This document shows, one piece after another, positions 16,318 through 24,602 of a stretch of DNA of 41,797 bases. The notes under the pieces were generated by a model. The model was not told the DNA's origin. It made no database searches and was given only the letters and a program-made list of their open reading frames with translations. How positions within the stretch are numbered: position 1 is the first letter of the stretch; the number at the start of each line of letters is the position of its first letter. The translations under genes and the position numbers were made by a program. Source of the DNA: Reyranella sp. (lineage in GTDB: Bacteria > Pseudomonadota > Alphaproteobacteria > Reyranellales > Reyranellaceae); assembly GCF_004296935.1 (NCBI RefSeq), contig NZ_SCVH01000010.1:1-41797 (forward strand). The letters run 5' to 3'.

Positions 16318-16704
16318 ATGGCGATCAAGTTCCACAATCCGGCGAGCGTGTCGTTCTCGGGCAAGTACAGCCTCGGCGCCGAAGTGCCGGCGGGCGCGCG
16401 GATGCTCTACGTCTCGGGCCAGGTCGGCGTCGATTCGCGCGGCAAGCTGCAGCCGACGTTCGAGAAGCAGGCGGCACAGGTCTGGAAGAACATCGCCCAG
16501 GTCCTGAAGAGCGGCGGCATGAGCTACAAGAACATCGTCAAGGTCACGGTCTTCCTGATCGACAGCCGCTTCGTCGGCCCCTACCGCGCGGTGCGCGACC
16601 AGTTCATCAAGGACGCACCCTATCCCGCCTCGACCCTGTTGATCGTGGCCGGCCTCGCCGATCCCGCCATGCTGGTCGAGGTCGAGGTGGTGGCGGCGAA
16701 GTAG
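16318..16704 (+). CDS. Rid-family (YjgF-like) protein 2, tandem duplicate
   Basis: 128 residues, very similar to the protein at 15876 along its whole length: MAIKFHNP start, [54 protein letters not shown] end. One residue is inserted before PYPA. The usual RidA arginine is again absent (PASTLL), so the duplicates share the altered active site. The ribosome site is GGGGAGAG. It is followed 11 bp later by the hydrolase at 16716 and probably co-transcribed with it. Divergence is spread along the gene, so the duplication is old enough for the two copies to have specialised. Confidence 0.85.
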   Translation: MAIKFHNPASVSFSGKYSLGAEVPAGARMLYVSGQVGVDSRGKLQPTFEKQAAQVWKNIAQVLKSGGMSYKNIVKVTVFLIDSRFVGPYRAVRDQFIKDAPYPASTLLIVAGLADPAMLVEVEVVAAK

Positions 16705-16715
16705 GGGAGACCGAC

Positions 16716-17465
16716 ATGCCGTTCTACGAAAGGGGCCCCGTCCGCATCCACTACGAGGAAGCAGGCAAGGGCTTTCCGCTGCTGATCATTCCCGGCGGCG
16801 GGCTGAACTCGACGATCGCCGGCCTCGACACGACCCATCCGTTCAACGCGCAGAAGGAATTCAGCAACGAATACCGCTGCATCGCGGCCGACCTGCGCAA
16901 CGCCAAGGACGGCCAGTCCTCCGGCCCGCTCGAGGTCGATCGGCCGTGGGACGCCTACACCGACGACCATCTCGGCCTGATGGATCATCTCGGCATCGAT
17001 AAGTTCATGGTGCTGGGCTACTGCATCGGCGGCCCGTTCATCTGGAACCTGCTGAAGCGTGCGCCGGGCCGCGTCGTCGCCGGCGTGCTGACCCAGCCCT
17101 CCGGCCATCGCGCCTCGATGCCCAACCAGTTCTACGACAACAACATGGCCAACTGGGGCCCGGCGCTGGTCGCGCGCCGGCCCGAGATCAAGCTGGAACA
17201 GGTGAGTGCGTTCCTGACCAGGATGTACCGCTCGCCGGGCGACTTCGTCTTCACCGTGACGCGCGACTTCGTGCGCGCCTGCACGACGCCGCTGCTGGTC
17301 CTGCCCGACGACATCCCGCCGCATCCCTACGAGGTGGCGATGGAAACGGCGATGCTGGCGCCCAACGCGCAGGTCAGCCTGTATCCGTGGAAAGACACCA
17401 AGGACAAGATCCCGCTGGCGGTGCGGCACATCAGGACGTTCCTCCGGGCGAATCGACCGGCCTAG
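16716..17465 (+). CDS. Alpha/beta hydrolase with a cysteine at the nucleophile position
   Basis: 249 residues with a ribosome site GGGGAGA before the ATG. The fold is shown by FPLLIIPGGGLNST, YRCIAADLRNAKDGQSSG and the nucleophile elbow VLGYCIGGPF, where Cys103 replaces the usual serine. A possible acid is in VLPDDIPPHP. The C-terminal position where the catalytic His is expected reads LYPWKDTKDKIP and contains no histidine. Dienelactone hydrolases also use cysteine, but they keep the histidine. The protein may therefore be non-catalytic or work on an unusual substrate. It follows the Rid pair closely. Confidence 0.78.
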   Translation: MPFYERGPVRIHYEEAGKGFPLLIIPGGGLNSTIAGLDTTHPFNAQKEFSNEYRCIAADLRNAKDGQSSGPLEVDRPWDAYTDDHLGLMDHLGIDKFMVLGYCIGGPFIWNLLKRAPGRVVAGVLTQPSGHRASMPNQFYDNNMANWGPALVARRPEIKLEQVSAFLTRMYRSPGDFVFTVTRDFVRACTTPLLVLPDDIPPHPYEVAMETAMLAPNAQVSLYPWKDTKDKIPLAVRHIRTFLRANRPA

Positions 17466-17474
17466 GAAGCGGGC

Positions 17475-18113
17475 ATGTCGATGACGCGCGCGGCGCTCTT
17501 CCTCTTGTTGGGTACTCTGATGATGCCCTTGGCGTTCGCGCAAGCGCCGCCCCCGGGAAGAGCGCCGGTGCCCAACGTGCGGGCGCCGGTAGCTTCGGTG
17601 GCACAGCCGTCCGCCGCCCCCGCGCCGGCCGTCAATCAGCCGCCGGGCCCGGCGGGGGAAGGCGTGGCAGGCACGGCGCGCGTCGTCGACGGCGACACCA
17701 TCCGGGTCGATGGCCGGACCTTTCGCCTCTGGGGCATCGACGCCCCGGAGATCGTTCAGCCGTGCCAGCGGGATGGCTTGACCTATGCCTGCGGTCGCAG
17801 CGCCGCGGCCTACCTCCGCACGCTCCTCTCCCCCGCCATCCCGACGGGCGACAGGACCCTCGACGCAGCGTCCGCCCAGGTCGTCTGCGTGCCGCGCGCC
17901 AGCGATCAATACGGACGGCCCGCTGCGCTCTGCCGGGCGGGAAGCATGGACCTCGGGGCCGAAATGGTCCGCGCCGGCTGGGCGCTGGTGCTGACGCGCC
18001 ACGGCACCGACTACGCGCCGGAGGAAGAGGACGCGCGCCAGGCCCTGCGGGGTCTGTGGGCCGGATCGTTCGACACCCCATGGGACTGGCGGGCGAAGAA
18101 GCTCGGCGAATAA
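17475..18113 (+). CDS. Exported staphylococcal-nuclease-like (thermonuclease) protein
   Basis: 212 residues. Residues 1-23 (MSMTRAALFLLLGTLMMPLAFA) form a Sec signal peptide. A Pro/Ala-rich linker runs to about 65. The nuclease-like OB fold begins ARVVDGDTIRVDGRTFRLWGIDAPE, with the Asp and Arg positions typical of the family. It continues with ACGRSAAAYL, DQYGRPAALC and AEMVRAGWALV. Four to six cysteines may form disulphides after export. It is expected to act on nucleic acid in the periplasm or medium, though many bacterial members are untested. It starts 9 bp after the hydrolase stop and converges with the gene at 18121. Confidence 0.83.
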   Translation: MSMTRAALFLLLGTLMMPLAFAQAPPPGRAPVPNVRAPVASVAQPSAAPAPAVNQPPGPAGEGVAGTARVVDGDTIRVDGRTFRLWGIDAPEIVQPCQRDGLTYACGRSAAAYLRTLLSPAIPTGDRTLDAASAQVVCVPRASDQYGRPAALCRAGSMDLGAEMVRAGWALVLTRHGTDYAPEEEDARQALRGLWAGSFDTPWDWRAKKLGE

Positions 18114-18120
18114 GACCGCG

Positions 18121-18774
18121 CTATTGCGGGGGTTTTTGTACCCAGCGCGGCGGCAGGACCCGCGTATCGAGGAAAAAGCGCGCGCTGTTGTCGGTCAGCC
18201 GGAACCGGCCCAGCAGCGGCACGTCGTAGTCGCTGCGAAAGTAGATCTCGGCCCGCGTGGCCATGCCGGGGTCGTCCTTCGTCTGGTGCGCCATGAAGCT
18301 GCGGAACGGGCAGGTGAAGGTGCCCGACTCGCCCGGTTCCAGCCCGGAGGCGCCCGTGGTCGCAAACCGCATGTTGGTCGCCTCGATCAGGGTCGGCGCG
18401 ATCGGCTCGGCGCGCACATGGGCAAGCACGCAACTGATCCTGAGGTTGGCCAGCGGGAACCAGGTGTCCTTGTTCTCGACCCGGAAGGTGACGTCGAAGG
18501 ACGAACCCGCCGTCACATCGTCCGAGGAGTAGCTCGGGACCGGCCGGAGCAGCCACAGTCCGGTCGCTGTGCCGGCGACGAGGGCGAGGACGATCACGAC
18601 ACGGAGCATCTGCTCGAGCGACTGCGCGCCGCCCCGCGCCATCATCAGCAATTCCTGCTGCAAGGTCGAGGTTGGCGGCCGGGAGGTTCTGGCGGGGGCA
18701 GGTTTTCTCGCCCGCGTCGTCGAGCGCGCGGGACTGCTTTTCCTCGGCCGTCGTGTCGTCTTCTTCGTTGCCAT
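18121..18774 (-). CDS. Single-pass membrane protein with a Lys/Arg/Pro-rich N-terminus
   Basis: 217 residues from the ATG at 18774; the much longer open frame upstream is a shadow of arsA. Residues 1-40 are rich in Lys, Arg, Pro and Ser (TKKTTRRPRKSSPARSTTRA), with one membrane helix around 62-83 (MLRVVIVLALVAGTATGLWLL). A periplasmic beta-rich domain follows, with SSFDVTFRVENKDTWFPLAN and SGTFTCPFRSF. The order resembles an inner-membrane anchor with an immunoglobulin-like periplasmic domain. I do not recognise the family. It is divergent from the LysE gene across 126 bp and converges with the nuclease gene. Confidence 0.7.
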   Translation of the reverse strand: MATKKTTRRPRKSSPARSTTRARKPAPARTSRPPTSTLQQELLMMARGGAQSLEQMLRVVIVLALVAGTATGLWLLRPVPSYSSDDVTAGSSFDVTFRVENKDTWFPLANLRISCVLAHVRAEPIAPTLIEATNMRFATTGASGLEPGESGTFTCPFRSFMAHQTKDDPGMATRAEIYFRSDYDVPLLGRFRLTDNSARFFLDTRVLPPRWVQKPPQ

Positions 18775-18900
18775 GTTCTTCGTTGCCAAGCTGGCCGGTC
18801 TGCCTCGATGCCGGCGCACCATGCCATCGGTGCTCTGTGGGGAGACAGGTATTTGTTTCGGCTCTTGCAGCGGCGCGAGAGCCATGGCACGTCGATTTTC

Positions 18901-19533
18901 ATGGAGCATGCCCTTGTCCTGATCGGCGTTTTCGCCATCTTCATCCCGGCCCTCATCCTGCCGGGGCCGGACTTCGTGGCCGTCGTCCGCTCGTCCATGA
19001 CCTATGGAGCGCGCGCCGGTCTTCTGACGACGCTCGGCGTGTCGCTGGGACTTTGCCTCTACGCGACGGCGAGCCTGCTCGGCCTGTCGGCCATCCTGGT
19101 GCAGTACCAGTGGCTCACCTGGGCGGTGCGCCTCCTGGGCGGCGCCTATCTTGTCTTCCTCGGCATCAGGCTCTTGCGGGCCAAACCCCAGACGATCGAT
19201 CTCGATCAGGCGAACCCGCCCTCGCGGCACCGCGCGATCCTGTTCGGCTTCCTGGTGACGCTGACCAATCCCAAGGCGATCGTTCTCTTCGCCAGCGTCT
19301 TCGCCACCGCCGTCACGGCATCGACGCCCGCGTGGCTGATGGGCGTGATGATCGGCCTCGTCACCGCCTCGTCGCTCGCCTGGTATTCCTGCGTCAGCCT
19401 CTTCATGTCCTCCGGCCCGGTGATGCGCCGCTTCCAGAGGGCCCGGCACTGGATCGAGCGGGCGGCCGGCGTCTGCTTCATCGGCCTCGGCGGCAAGGTC
19501 CTGGCCGATGCCGGAAGGCCGATCTCGCCCTAA
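18901..19533 (+). CDS. LysE/RhtB family amino-acid exporter
   Basis: 210 residues with about six hydrophobic segments. It begins MEHALVLIGVFAIFIPALIL and has the family motif PGPDFVAVVRSSMTYGARAG, then LLGGAYLVFLGIRLL and GFLVTLTNPKAIVLFASVF. RhtB-type proteins export homoserine, threonine, lysine or related compounds; the substrate here is unknown. No strong ribosome site precedes the ATG, yet the start fits the family. About 200 bp without a gene follows before arsA; I see nothing distinct there. Confidence 0.87.
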   Translation: MEHALVLIGVFAIFIPALILPGPDFVAVVRSSMTYGARAGLLTTLGVSLGLCLYATASLLGLSAILVQYQWLTWAVRLLGGAYLVFLGIRLLRAKPQTIDLDQANPPSRHRAILFGFLVTLTNPKAIVLFASVFATAVTASTPAWLMGVMIGLVTASSLAWYSCVSLFMSSGPVMRRFQRARHWIERAAGVCFIGLGGKVLADAGRPISP

Positions 19534-19731
19534 AGATCGCAGGCCGATCGGCCATGGTGTGCCCCGGGGTGATGCGGCTTGGCCCGAGGACCGATCCGCG
19601 GGGCTCGCTAAAGCGTCGTTGATCAAACGCAAATCCGTCTCGATGCCGGGCAAGTAGGCTGACCGGATTGGATGCCGCCTCCGACGGTGCATGACCTCAT
19701 CCGTCAGAACGCTCATAATTGGAAAGCCGAG

Positions 19732-21501
19732 ATGCCCACCGCGACCATGCTGGACATTCTGAGCGCTCCGACACGCCACCTGTTCTTTACGGGCAAGGGC
19801 GGCGTGGGAAAGACGACGCTGGCCTGCGCTGTCGCCCTTGCCCTTGCCGATCGCGGAAGGTCGATCCTGCTGGTCAGCACCGACCCGGCGTCCAATCTCG
19901 ACGAAATGCTGGGTACGAGTCTTGCCAACGCGCCCCGCCCGGTTCCCGGTGCACCACGCCTGTCGGCCATGAACATCGATCCGGAGGCGGCAGCCGAAGC
20001 CTATCGGCAGAGGGTTCTGGGCCAGTTGGACAGCGCGTCCACCGACGCGGAACGCGCGGCGGTACGCGAGCAGCTCTCGGGGGCGTGCACGACCGAGATC
20101 GCGGCCTTCGACGAGTTCGTCGGCCTTCTGGCGGGTACGGCGGAGGCGTTCGATCACGTCGTCTTCGATACCGCGCCGACCGGGCATACGCTCCGGCTTC
20201 TCAGCCTGCCCAAGGCCTGGACGGGATTTCTCAAGGACAATGATCGTGGCGCCTCGTGCCTCGGGCCGCATTCCGGCCTCAAGATGCAGGAAGAGCGCTT
20301 CCAGGCAGCCCTCGGTGCGCTCGGCGATCCGGCGCGCACGACCATCGTTCTGGTCAGCCGCCCCGATCGCGGCGCCATGCGCGAGGCGGCGCGGACCAGC
20401 GCGGAACTGCGCGCGCTTGGACTGGGCAACCAGCACCTGGCGATCAACGGCGTCTTCGCCGCGACCGATCCGTCCGATCCGGTTGCGCGATCGATCGAGG
20501 CGCTTGGTCGAAGCGTCCTCGCCGACCTGCCGGATGCCCTGCGGTCGTTGCCGCAGGATCGGATACCGCTCCGGTCCTTCGACATGGTCGGACTGAAGGC
20601 GTTGCGCCAGGTCCTGGGAGACGATCCGGGCATAGGCGGTCGGCCTGGGGGAAAGGCCGCGCCGCCGGCGCCCGACATTCCGGGTCTCGGCCGACTGGTC
20701 GACGACCTCGCCGCATCCGGACGGGGCCTGATCATGGTCATGGGCAAGGGGGGCGTGGGCAAGACGACGGTCGCCGCCGCGATCGCGGTCGGACTCGTGG
20801 AGCGGGGACACAGCGTCCACCTGAGCACCACCGATCCCGCGGCGCACCTCGCCTCGACCCTGGCGGGCACGATGGACGGGCTCAAGGTCGATCGCATCGA
20901 TCCCCAGGCGGAGACGCAACGCTACATCGACAAGATCATGAGCTCGCGCGCCGGGGAACTGGACGAAGCCGGACTCGCCTTGCTGCGCGAAGACCTCGCA
21001 TCGCCCTGCACCGAAGAGGTGGCGGTCTTTCACGCCTTCTCGCGTATCGTGATGGAAGCACGAAGCGCCTTCGTTGTTCTCGATACGGCGCCGACCGGAC
21101 ACACCCTGCTGTTGATGGACGCGACAGGCGCCTATCATCGCGAAATGACGCGGAACGCCGGGTCGCAGGCTCAAGGCCGTATCGTGACGCCGCTGATGCG
21201 GCTTCAGGACCCGGCGTACTCCAAGGTCATCCTGGTCGCCCTGCCCGAGACGACGCCGGTATCGGAAGCGGCCGCGCTGCAGGAGGATCTGCGCCGGGCC
21301 AGGATCGAACCCCACGCCTGGGTCATTAACCGCAGTCTGTTGGGCAGCGGAACACGTGACCCGTTGCTCGTCGCGCGCCTCGCCGGCGAGCAGGAGCAGA
21401 TCGCCCGTGTCGGGCGCGGCCTAGCGCGCCAGCTCTACCTGCTGCCCTGGCAATCCGAACCGCCCGAAGGGCTCGCCGCCCTGGCCAGGCTGGTTTCCTA
21501 G
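19732..21501 (+). CDS. arsA: ArsA-family ATPase, two nucleotide-binding domains
   Basis: 589 residues. Walker A motifs GKGGVGKTT occur in both halves (about residues 20 and 338), and each is followed by a DTAPTGHT switch motif. The three arsenite/antimonite-binding cysteines of E. coli ArsA (C113, C172, C422) have counterparts at Cys119 (GACTTEIAAF), Cys176 (ASCLGPHSG) and Cys426 (SPCTEEVAVF). The ATG at 19732 is chosen because GGAAAGCC precedes it; 19672 is also open. ArsA normally energises the ArsB pump and receives arsenite from ArsD; neither, nor arsR or arsC, is nearby. It is an orphan with an intact metalloid site. Confidence 0.9.
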   Translation: MPTATMLDILSAPTRHLFFTGKGGVGKTTLACAVALALADRGRSILLVSTDPASNLDEMLGTSLANAPRPVPGAPRLSAMNIDPEAAAEAYRQRVLGQLDSASTDAERAAVREQLSGACTTEIAAFDEFVGLLAGTAEAFDHVVFDTAPTGHTLRLLSLPKAWTGFLKDNDRGASCLGPHSGLKMQEERFQAALGALGDPARTTIVLVSRPDRGAMREAARTSAELRALGLGNQHLAINGVFAATDPSDPVARSIEALGRSVLADLPDALRSLPQDRIPLRSFDMVGLKALRQVLGDDPGIGGRPGGKAAPPAPDIPGLGRLVDDLAASGRGLIMVMGKGGVGKTTVAAAIAVGLVERGHSVHLSTTDPAAHLASTLAGTMDGLKVDRIDPQAETQRYIDKIMSSRAGELDEAGLALLREDLASPCTEEVAVFHAFSRIVMEARSAFVVLDTAPTGHTLLLMDATGAYHREMTRNAGSQAQGRIVTPLMRLQDPAYSKVILVALPETTPVSEAAALQEDLRRARIEPHAWVINRSLLGSGTRDPLLVARLAGEQEQIARVGRGLARQLYLLPWQSEPPEGLAALARLVS

Positions 21502-21652
21502 GACAGGCAGCGCGCGATCGTCGGCAGTCCGCTCGGGCCGACCCACTGGCGAAAGCGTCGGGAATGATCAGGATCAACTCTGCCCTGTTGCGGCCGCCAT
21601 ATACTGTGACGCGCAGAGCACTGGCGTCCCATCCGCCCCAGGGGGAGCCCTC

Positions 21653-21919
21653 ATGACGAAAGACATCTTCCGCGTTCCGCTCGTCGCCTGGCATGACTAC
21701 GACGCCCTCCGGGCGCTCATCGCAGAGGCGCCGTCTACCCACCATGAATGGGCCGAACGCTTCAGGAAGCGCAGCCTGGAAGAACGCCGTCTCGGCCACA
21801 TCGTCCGCGAGATGCACGTCGATCCGCACAAGTTCGCCGCCTATGCCCGTCTCAAGGGGTACGCGACGAATTTCGAGGCGCTTGAGCATTTCCTCGTCGA
21901 GACCGACCCTCATTCTTGA
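21653..21919 (+). CDS. Conserved-looking small protein, unknown function
   Basis: 88 residues preceded by CAGGGGGAGCC. No family recognised. The sequence is charged and helical (EWAERFRKRSLEERRLGHIVREM), starts MTKDIFRVPLVAWHDYDAL and has no signal peptide, membrane segment or cysteine. Codon use matches its neighbours. It stands alone between arsA and nadE, 151 bp after the former and 74 bp before the latter. Confidence 0.6.
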   Translation: MTKDIFRVPLVAWHDYDALRALIAEAPSTHHEWAERFRKRSLEERRLGHIVREMHVDPHKFAAYARLKGYATNFEALEHFLVETDPHS

Positions 21920-21993
21920 TGCGCGTAGCGACGACGAGACATGAACAATCTTCGCTGTGACGCCAAAACGAAACCCGTCAATATCGCCCGTAA

Positions 21994-23622
21994 ATGACAG
22001 ACTCCCTGAAGGTCGGCCTCGCCCAGCTCAATCCCAAGGTCGGCGACGTCTCCGGCAACCTCGCCAAGGTTCGCGCCGCGCGCGCCGAGGCGGCAAAGCA
22101 GGGTGCCGACCTCGTGCTGACGACCGAACTCGTCCTCGCCGGATATTTTCCCGAGGACCTGGTGCTGAAGCCCGCCTTCCAGAAGGCCTGCCACGAGGCG
22201 GTCGAGGCGCTACGTGCCGACACGCGGGACGGCGGGCCGGCATTGTTCGTTGCCACGCCGTGGCGTGAGGACGACAAGCTCTACAACGCCATTGTCGCCC
22301 TCGACAAAGGCGAGATCATCGGCAAGCGCTACAAGGTCGACCTGCCGAACTACGGTGTGTTCGACGACAAGCGCGTCTTCACGCCGGGTCCGATGCCGGG
22401 GCCGCTGGTCTATAGGGGCGTGCGTATCGGCGTGCCGATCTGCGAGGATGTGTGGACCGCCGATGTCGTCGAATGCATCGCCGAGACCGGCGGTGAAATC
22501 CTGCTGGTGCCCAATGCCTCGCCCTATGAAGTCGGCAAGACCGATGTTCGCGTCCAGCTCGGTGTGCAGCGCGTGGTCGAAAGCGGCCTGCCGTTCGTCT
22601 ATCTCAACCAGGTCGGCGGCCAGGACGAGGTGATCTACGACGGCGGCTCGTTTGCGCTGGGCGCCGACCGTAGGCTCAAGGCCAAGCTCGCCTCGTTTCG
22701 AGAGGAGGTCGCCACCGTCGAGTTCCGTCGCAACGGGAAAGGCTGGGAGTGCCAGCCCGGGCCGATCGCCCCGGAGCTCAACAGCATCGAATCGATCTAT
22801 CAGGCGATGGTGCTGGGCCTGCGCGACTATGTGAACAAGACAGGCTTCCCCTCGGTGGTGATCGGCCTGTCGGGCGGCGTCGATTCGGCGCTGACGGCGG
22901 CGGTGGCGGCCGATGCGCTGGGGGCCGCGCGCGTGCACGCCATCATGATGCCGTCGCCCTACACCAGCCGGGAGTCGCTCGAGGACGCCGAGGCCTGCGC
23001 GAAAGCGATCGGCATCAAGTACGACACCGTGAGCATCGAGCCCGCGATGAAGGCGTTCCGCGCCATGCTGCAGCCGCTGTTCGGTAACCGGAAGGAAGAT
23101 GTCACCGAGGAGAACATCCAGAGCCGCGCCCGCGGCGTCACGCTGATGGCGGTGTCGAACAAGTTGGGCGGCATGGTGCTGACGACCGGCAACAAGTCGG
23201 AAATGGCGATGGGCTACGCTACGCTCTATGGCGACATGAACGGCGGCTACAATGTGCTGAAGGACGTCTACAAGACCACGGTGTTCGAGCTCTGCAAGTG
23301 GCGCAACCGGCAGGGCAGGGTGATCCCCGAGCGCATCCTCACCAAGCCGCCGTCGGCCGAACTCAGGCCCGACCAGAAGGACTCCGATTCGCTGCCGCCC
23401 TATCCGGTGCTCGACGCCATCCTGAAGGGCCTGATCGAGCGCGACCTCGACGCCACGGCGCTGGCCGCCGAAGGCCACGACCTCGCCACCGTCAATCGTG
23501 TCTGGCGCCTGCTCGAAGGCGCCGAATACAAGCGTCGGCAAGCGCCGCCTGGGGTGAAGATCACCTCGCGGTTGATCAGCCGCGAACGCCGCTATCCGAT
23601 CGTGAATGGGTTTCGCGGATGA
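21994..23622 (+). CDS. nadE: Glutamine-dependent NAD+ synthetase
   Basis: 542 residues, normal for the two-domain enzyme. The N-terminal nitrilase-type glutaminase has the Glu-Lys-Cys triad in TTELVLAGYFPED, KVDLPNYGVFDDKR and VPICEDVW. The C-terminal synthetase has the ATP-pyrophosphatase loop GLSGGVDSALTAAVAADALG (about 290) and TGNKSEMAMGYATLYGDMNG. It makes NAD+ from deamido-NAD+, ATP and glutamine-derived ammonia. No Shine-Dalgarno precedes the ATG; a CAATAT box at 21979-21984, 16 bp after GTGACG, would start the mRNA almost at the ATG. The gene ends 4 bp before a 25-bp perfect hairpin. Confidence 0.96.
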   Translation: MTDSLKVGLAQLNPKVGDVSGNLAKVRAARAEAAKQGADLVLTTELVLAGYFPEDLVLKPAFQKACHEAVEALRADTRDGGPALFVATPWREDDKLYNAIVALDKGEIIGKRYKVDLPNYGVFDDKRVFTPGPMPGPLVYRGVRIGVPICEDVWTADVVECIAETGGEILLVPNASPYEVGKTDVRVQLGVQRVVESGLPFVYLNQVGGQDEVIYDGGSFALGADRRLKAKLASFREEVATVEFRRNGKGWECQPGPIAPELNSIESIYQAMVLGLRDYVNKTGFPSVVIGLSGGVDSALTAAVAADALGAARVHAIMMPSPYTSRESLEDAEACAKAIGIKYDTVSIEPAMKAFRAMLQPLFGNRKEDVTEENIQSRARGVTLMAVSNKLGGMVLTTGNKSEMAMGYATLYGDMNGGYNVLKDVYKTTVFELCKWRNRQGRVIPERILTKPPSAELRPDQKDSDSLPPYPVLDAILKGLIERDLDATALAAEGHDLATVNRVWRLLEGAEYKRRQAPPGVKITSRLISRERRYPIVNGFRG

Positions 23623-23626
23623 AAAG

Positions 23627-23685
23627 GATCCCTCGCTACGCTCGGGATGACAGGACTTTTGTCATCCCGAGCGTAGCGAGGGATC
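23627..23685. repeat. 25-bp perfect inverted repeat after nadE, possible terminator
   Basis: Arm 23627-23651 (GATCCCTCGCTACGCTCGGG...) is the exact reverse complement of 23661-23685, with a 9-nt loop AGGACTTTT. The arm TCATCCCGAGCGTAGCGAGGGATC is of a type I believe is dispersed in alphaproteobacterial genomes; only one pair is in this window. It begins 4 bp after the nadE stop and probably stops transcription. The 170 bp that follow hold no gene I can support. Confidence 0.7.
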
Positions 23686-23855
23686 TTTGCGACAACTAGC
23701 AGGATTGCTCGATCGTCTACTTCGAGACAGCACCGGAAGAGGTTCGGCAGCGCGTCCTGCGCGTTCTTGAAGAACATAAAAATTGCGTGGAATTTTTCGA
23801 AGTTGCGTCCCAACGGTTCGCCTGTAACCTCCCGGCAACCTCGGGAGGGATGCGT

Positions 23856-24560
23856 ATGTGTAACGTCTGCGATTCAACCGGTCTTTCGCGCCGCCATCTT
23901 TTCTCGGCAGGGATCGGCGCCTTGGCGGTGACCGCCGCGGCTGCCGAGGTACAAGCCCAGTTGGTGCGGTCCGCCGACACTCCTGATGCCGCGCTCGCCC
24001 GCCTGATGGAAGGCAACGCACGCTACGTCGCCGGAAAAATGAACGAGCGCGACTTTTCGGCGGGCCGCGTCGCCCGTACTCAAGGCCAGGTTCCGTTTGC
24101 CGCCATATTGGGCTGTGCGGATGCAAGAGTGGCGCCCGAACTCGCGTTCGACCAGGGGCCCGGCGAATTGTTCGTCGTGCGTGTCGCCGGAAATTTCGTG
24201 ACGCCCGACGGGCTGGGCAGCCTCGAGTATGGCGTCGCGGTGCTGGGCACCAAGGTGATCATGGTCCTGGGACACAACAACTGCGGCGCGATCAACGCGA
24301 CGGTCGGCGCCCTTCAGCAGGGCAACACGCTGCCCGGCCATATCGCCGGCCTGGTGACGGCCATGAAGCCCGCCATCGAGCCTGTCGTGAAGGCGGCCGG
24401 ACCGGATATGGCGCAGCGTGCCGTTGTCGCCAACGTGCAAGCCCAGGTGCGCCGGCTGCAGGCCGAGAAGCCCATTCTTGGAGAAGCGGTTGCCGCCGGT
24501 AAGCTCAAGGTCGTTGGCGCCTACTACGATCTGGCCACCGGCAAGGTTGTTCCGGTCTAG
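23856..24560 (+). CDS. Tat-exported beta-class carbonic anhydrase
   Basis: 234 residues from the ATG at 23856, 7 bp after GGGAGG; the ATG at 23850 abuts that site and 23787 lacks one. A twin-arginine signal LSRRHLFSAGIGALAVTAAA (about 9-28) is followed by VQAQ, so export in folded form to the periplasm is expected. Zinc ligands are Cys87 and the Asp89-Arg91 pair in CADARVAPE, then His140 and Cys143 in GHNNCGA. These are complete for a beta carbonic anhydrase, which interconverts CO2 and bicarbonate. Most bacterial beta enzymes are cytosolic, so the Tat signal is notable. It is followed at 42 bp by another exported protein gene. Confidence 0.88.
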   Translation: MCNVCDSTGLSRRHLFSAGIGALAVTAAAAEVQAQLVRSADTPDAALARLMEGNARYVAGKMNERDFSAGRVARTQGQVPFAAILGCADARVAPELAFDQGPGELFVVRVAGNFVTPDGLGSLEYGVAVLGTKVIMVLGHNNCGAINATVGALQQGNTLPGHIAGLVTAMKPAIEPVVKAAGPDMAQRAVVANVQAQVRRLQAEKPILGEAVAAGKLKVVGAYYDLATGKVVPV

Positions 24561-24602
24561 GGGCTTGGCTTCATTGCCAGCAATGAACGCTGCTCGGGGC
24601 AG

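Noticed and set aside
18775-21315. Very long minus-strand open frame (18121-21315) across arsA and lysE
   Set aside because: Only the last 217 codons have coding character and family-like content; the rest is the reverse-complement shadow of arsA and lysE in GC-rich DNA.
23700-23855. Coding-like reading frame before the carbonic anhydrase (VYFETAPEEVRQRVLRVLEE)
   Set aside because: It is in frame with the carbonic anhydrase but has no start or ribosome site before its preceding stop, and I recognise no family; possibly a gene remnant, more likely chance.
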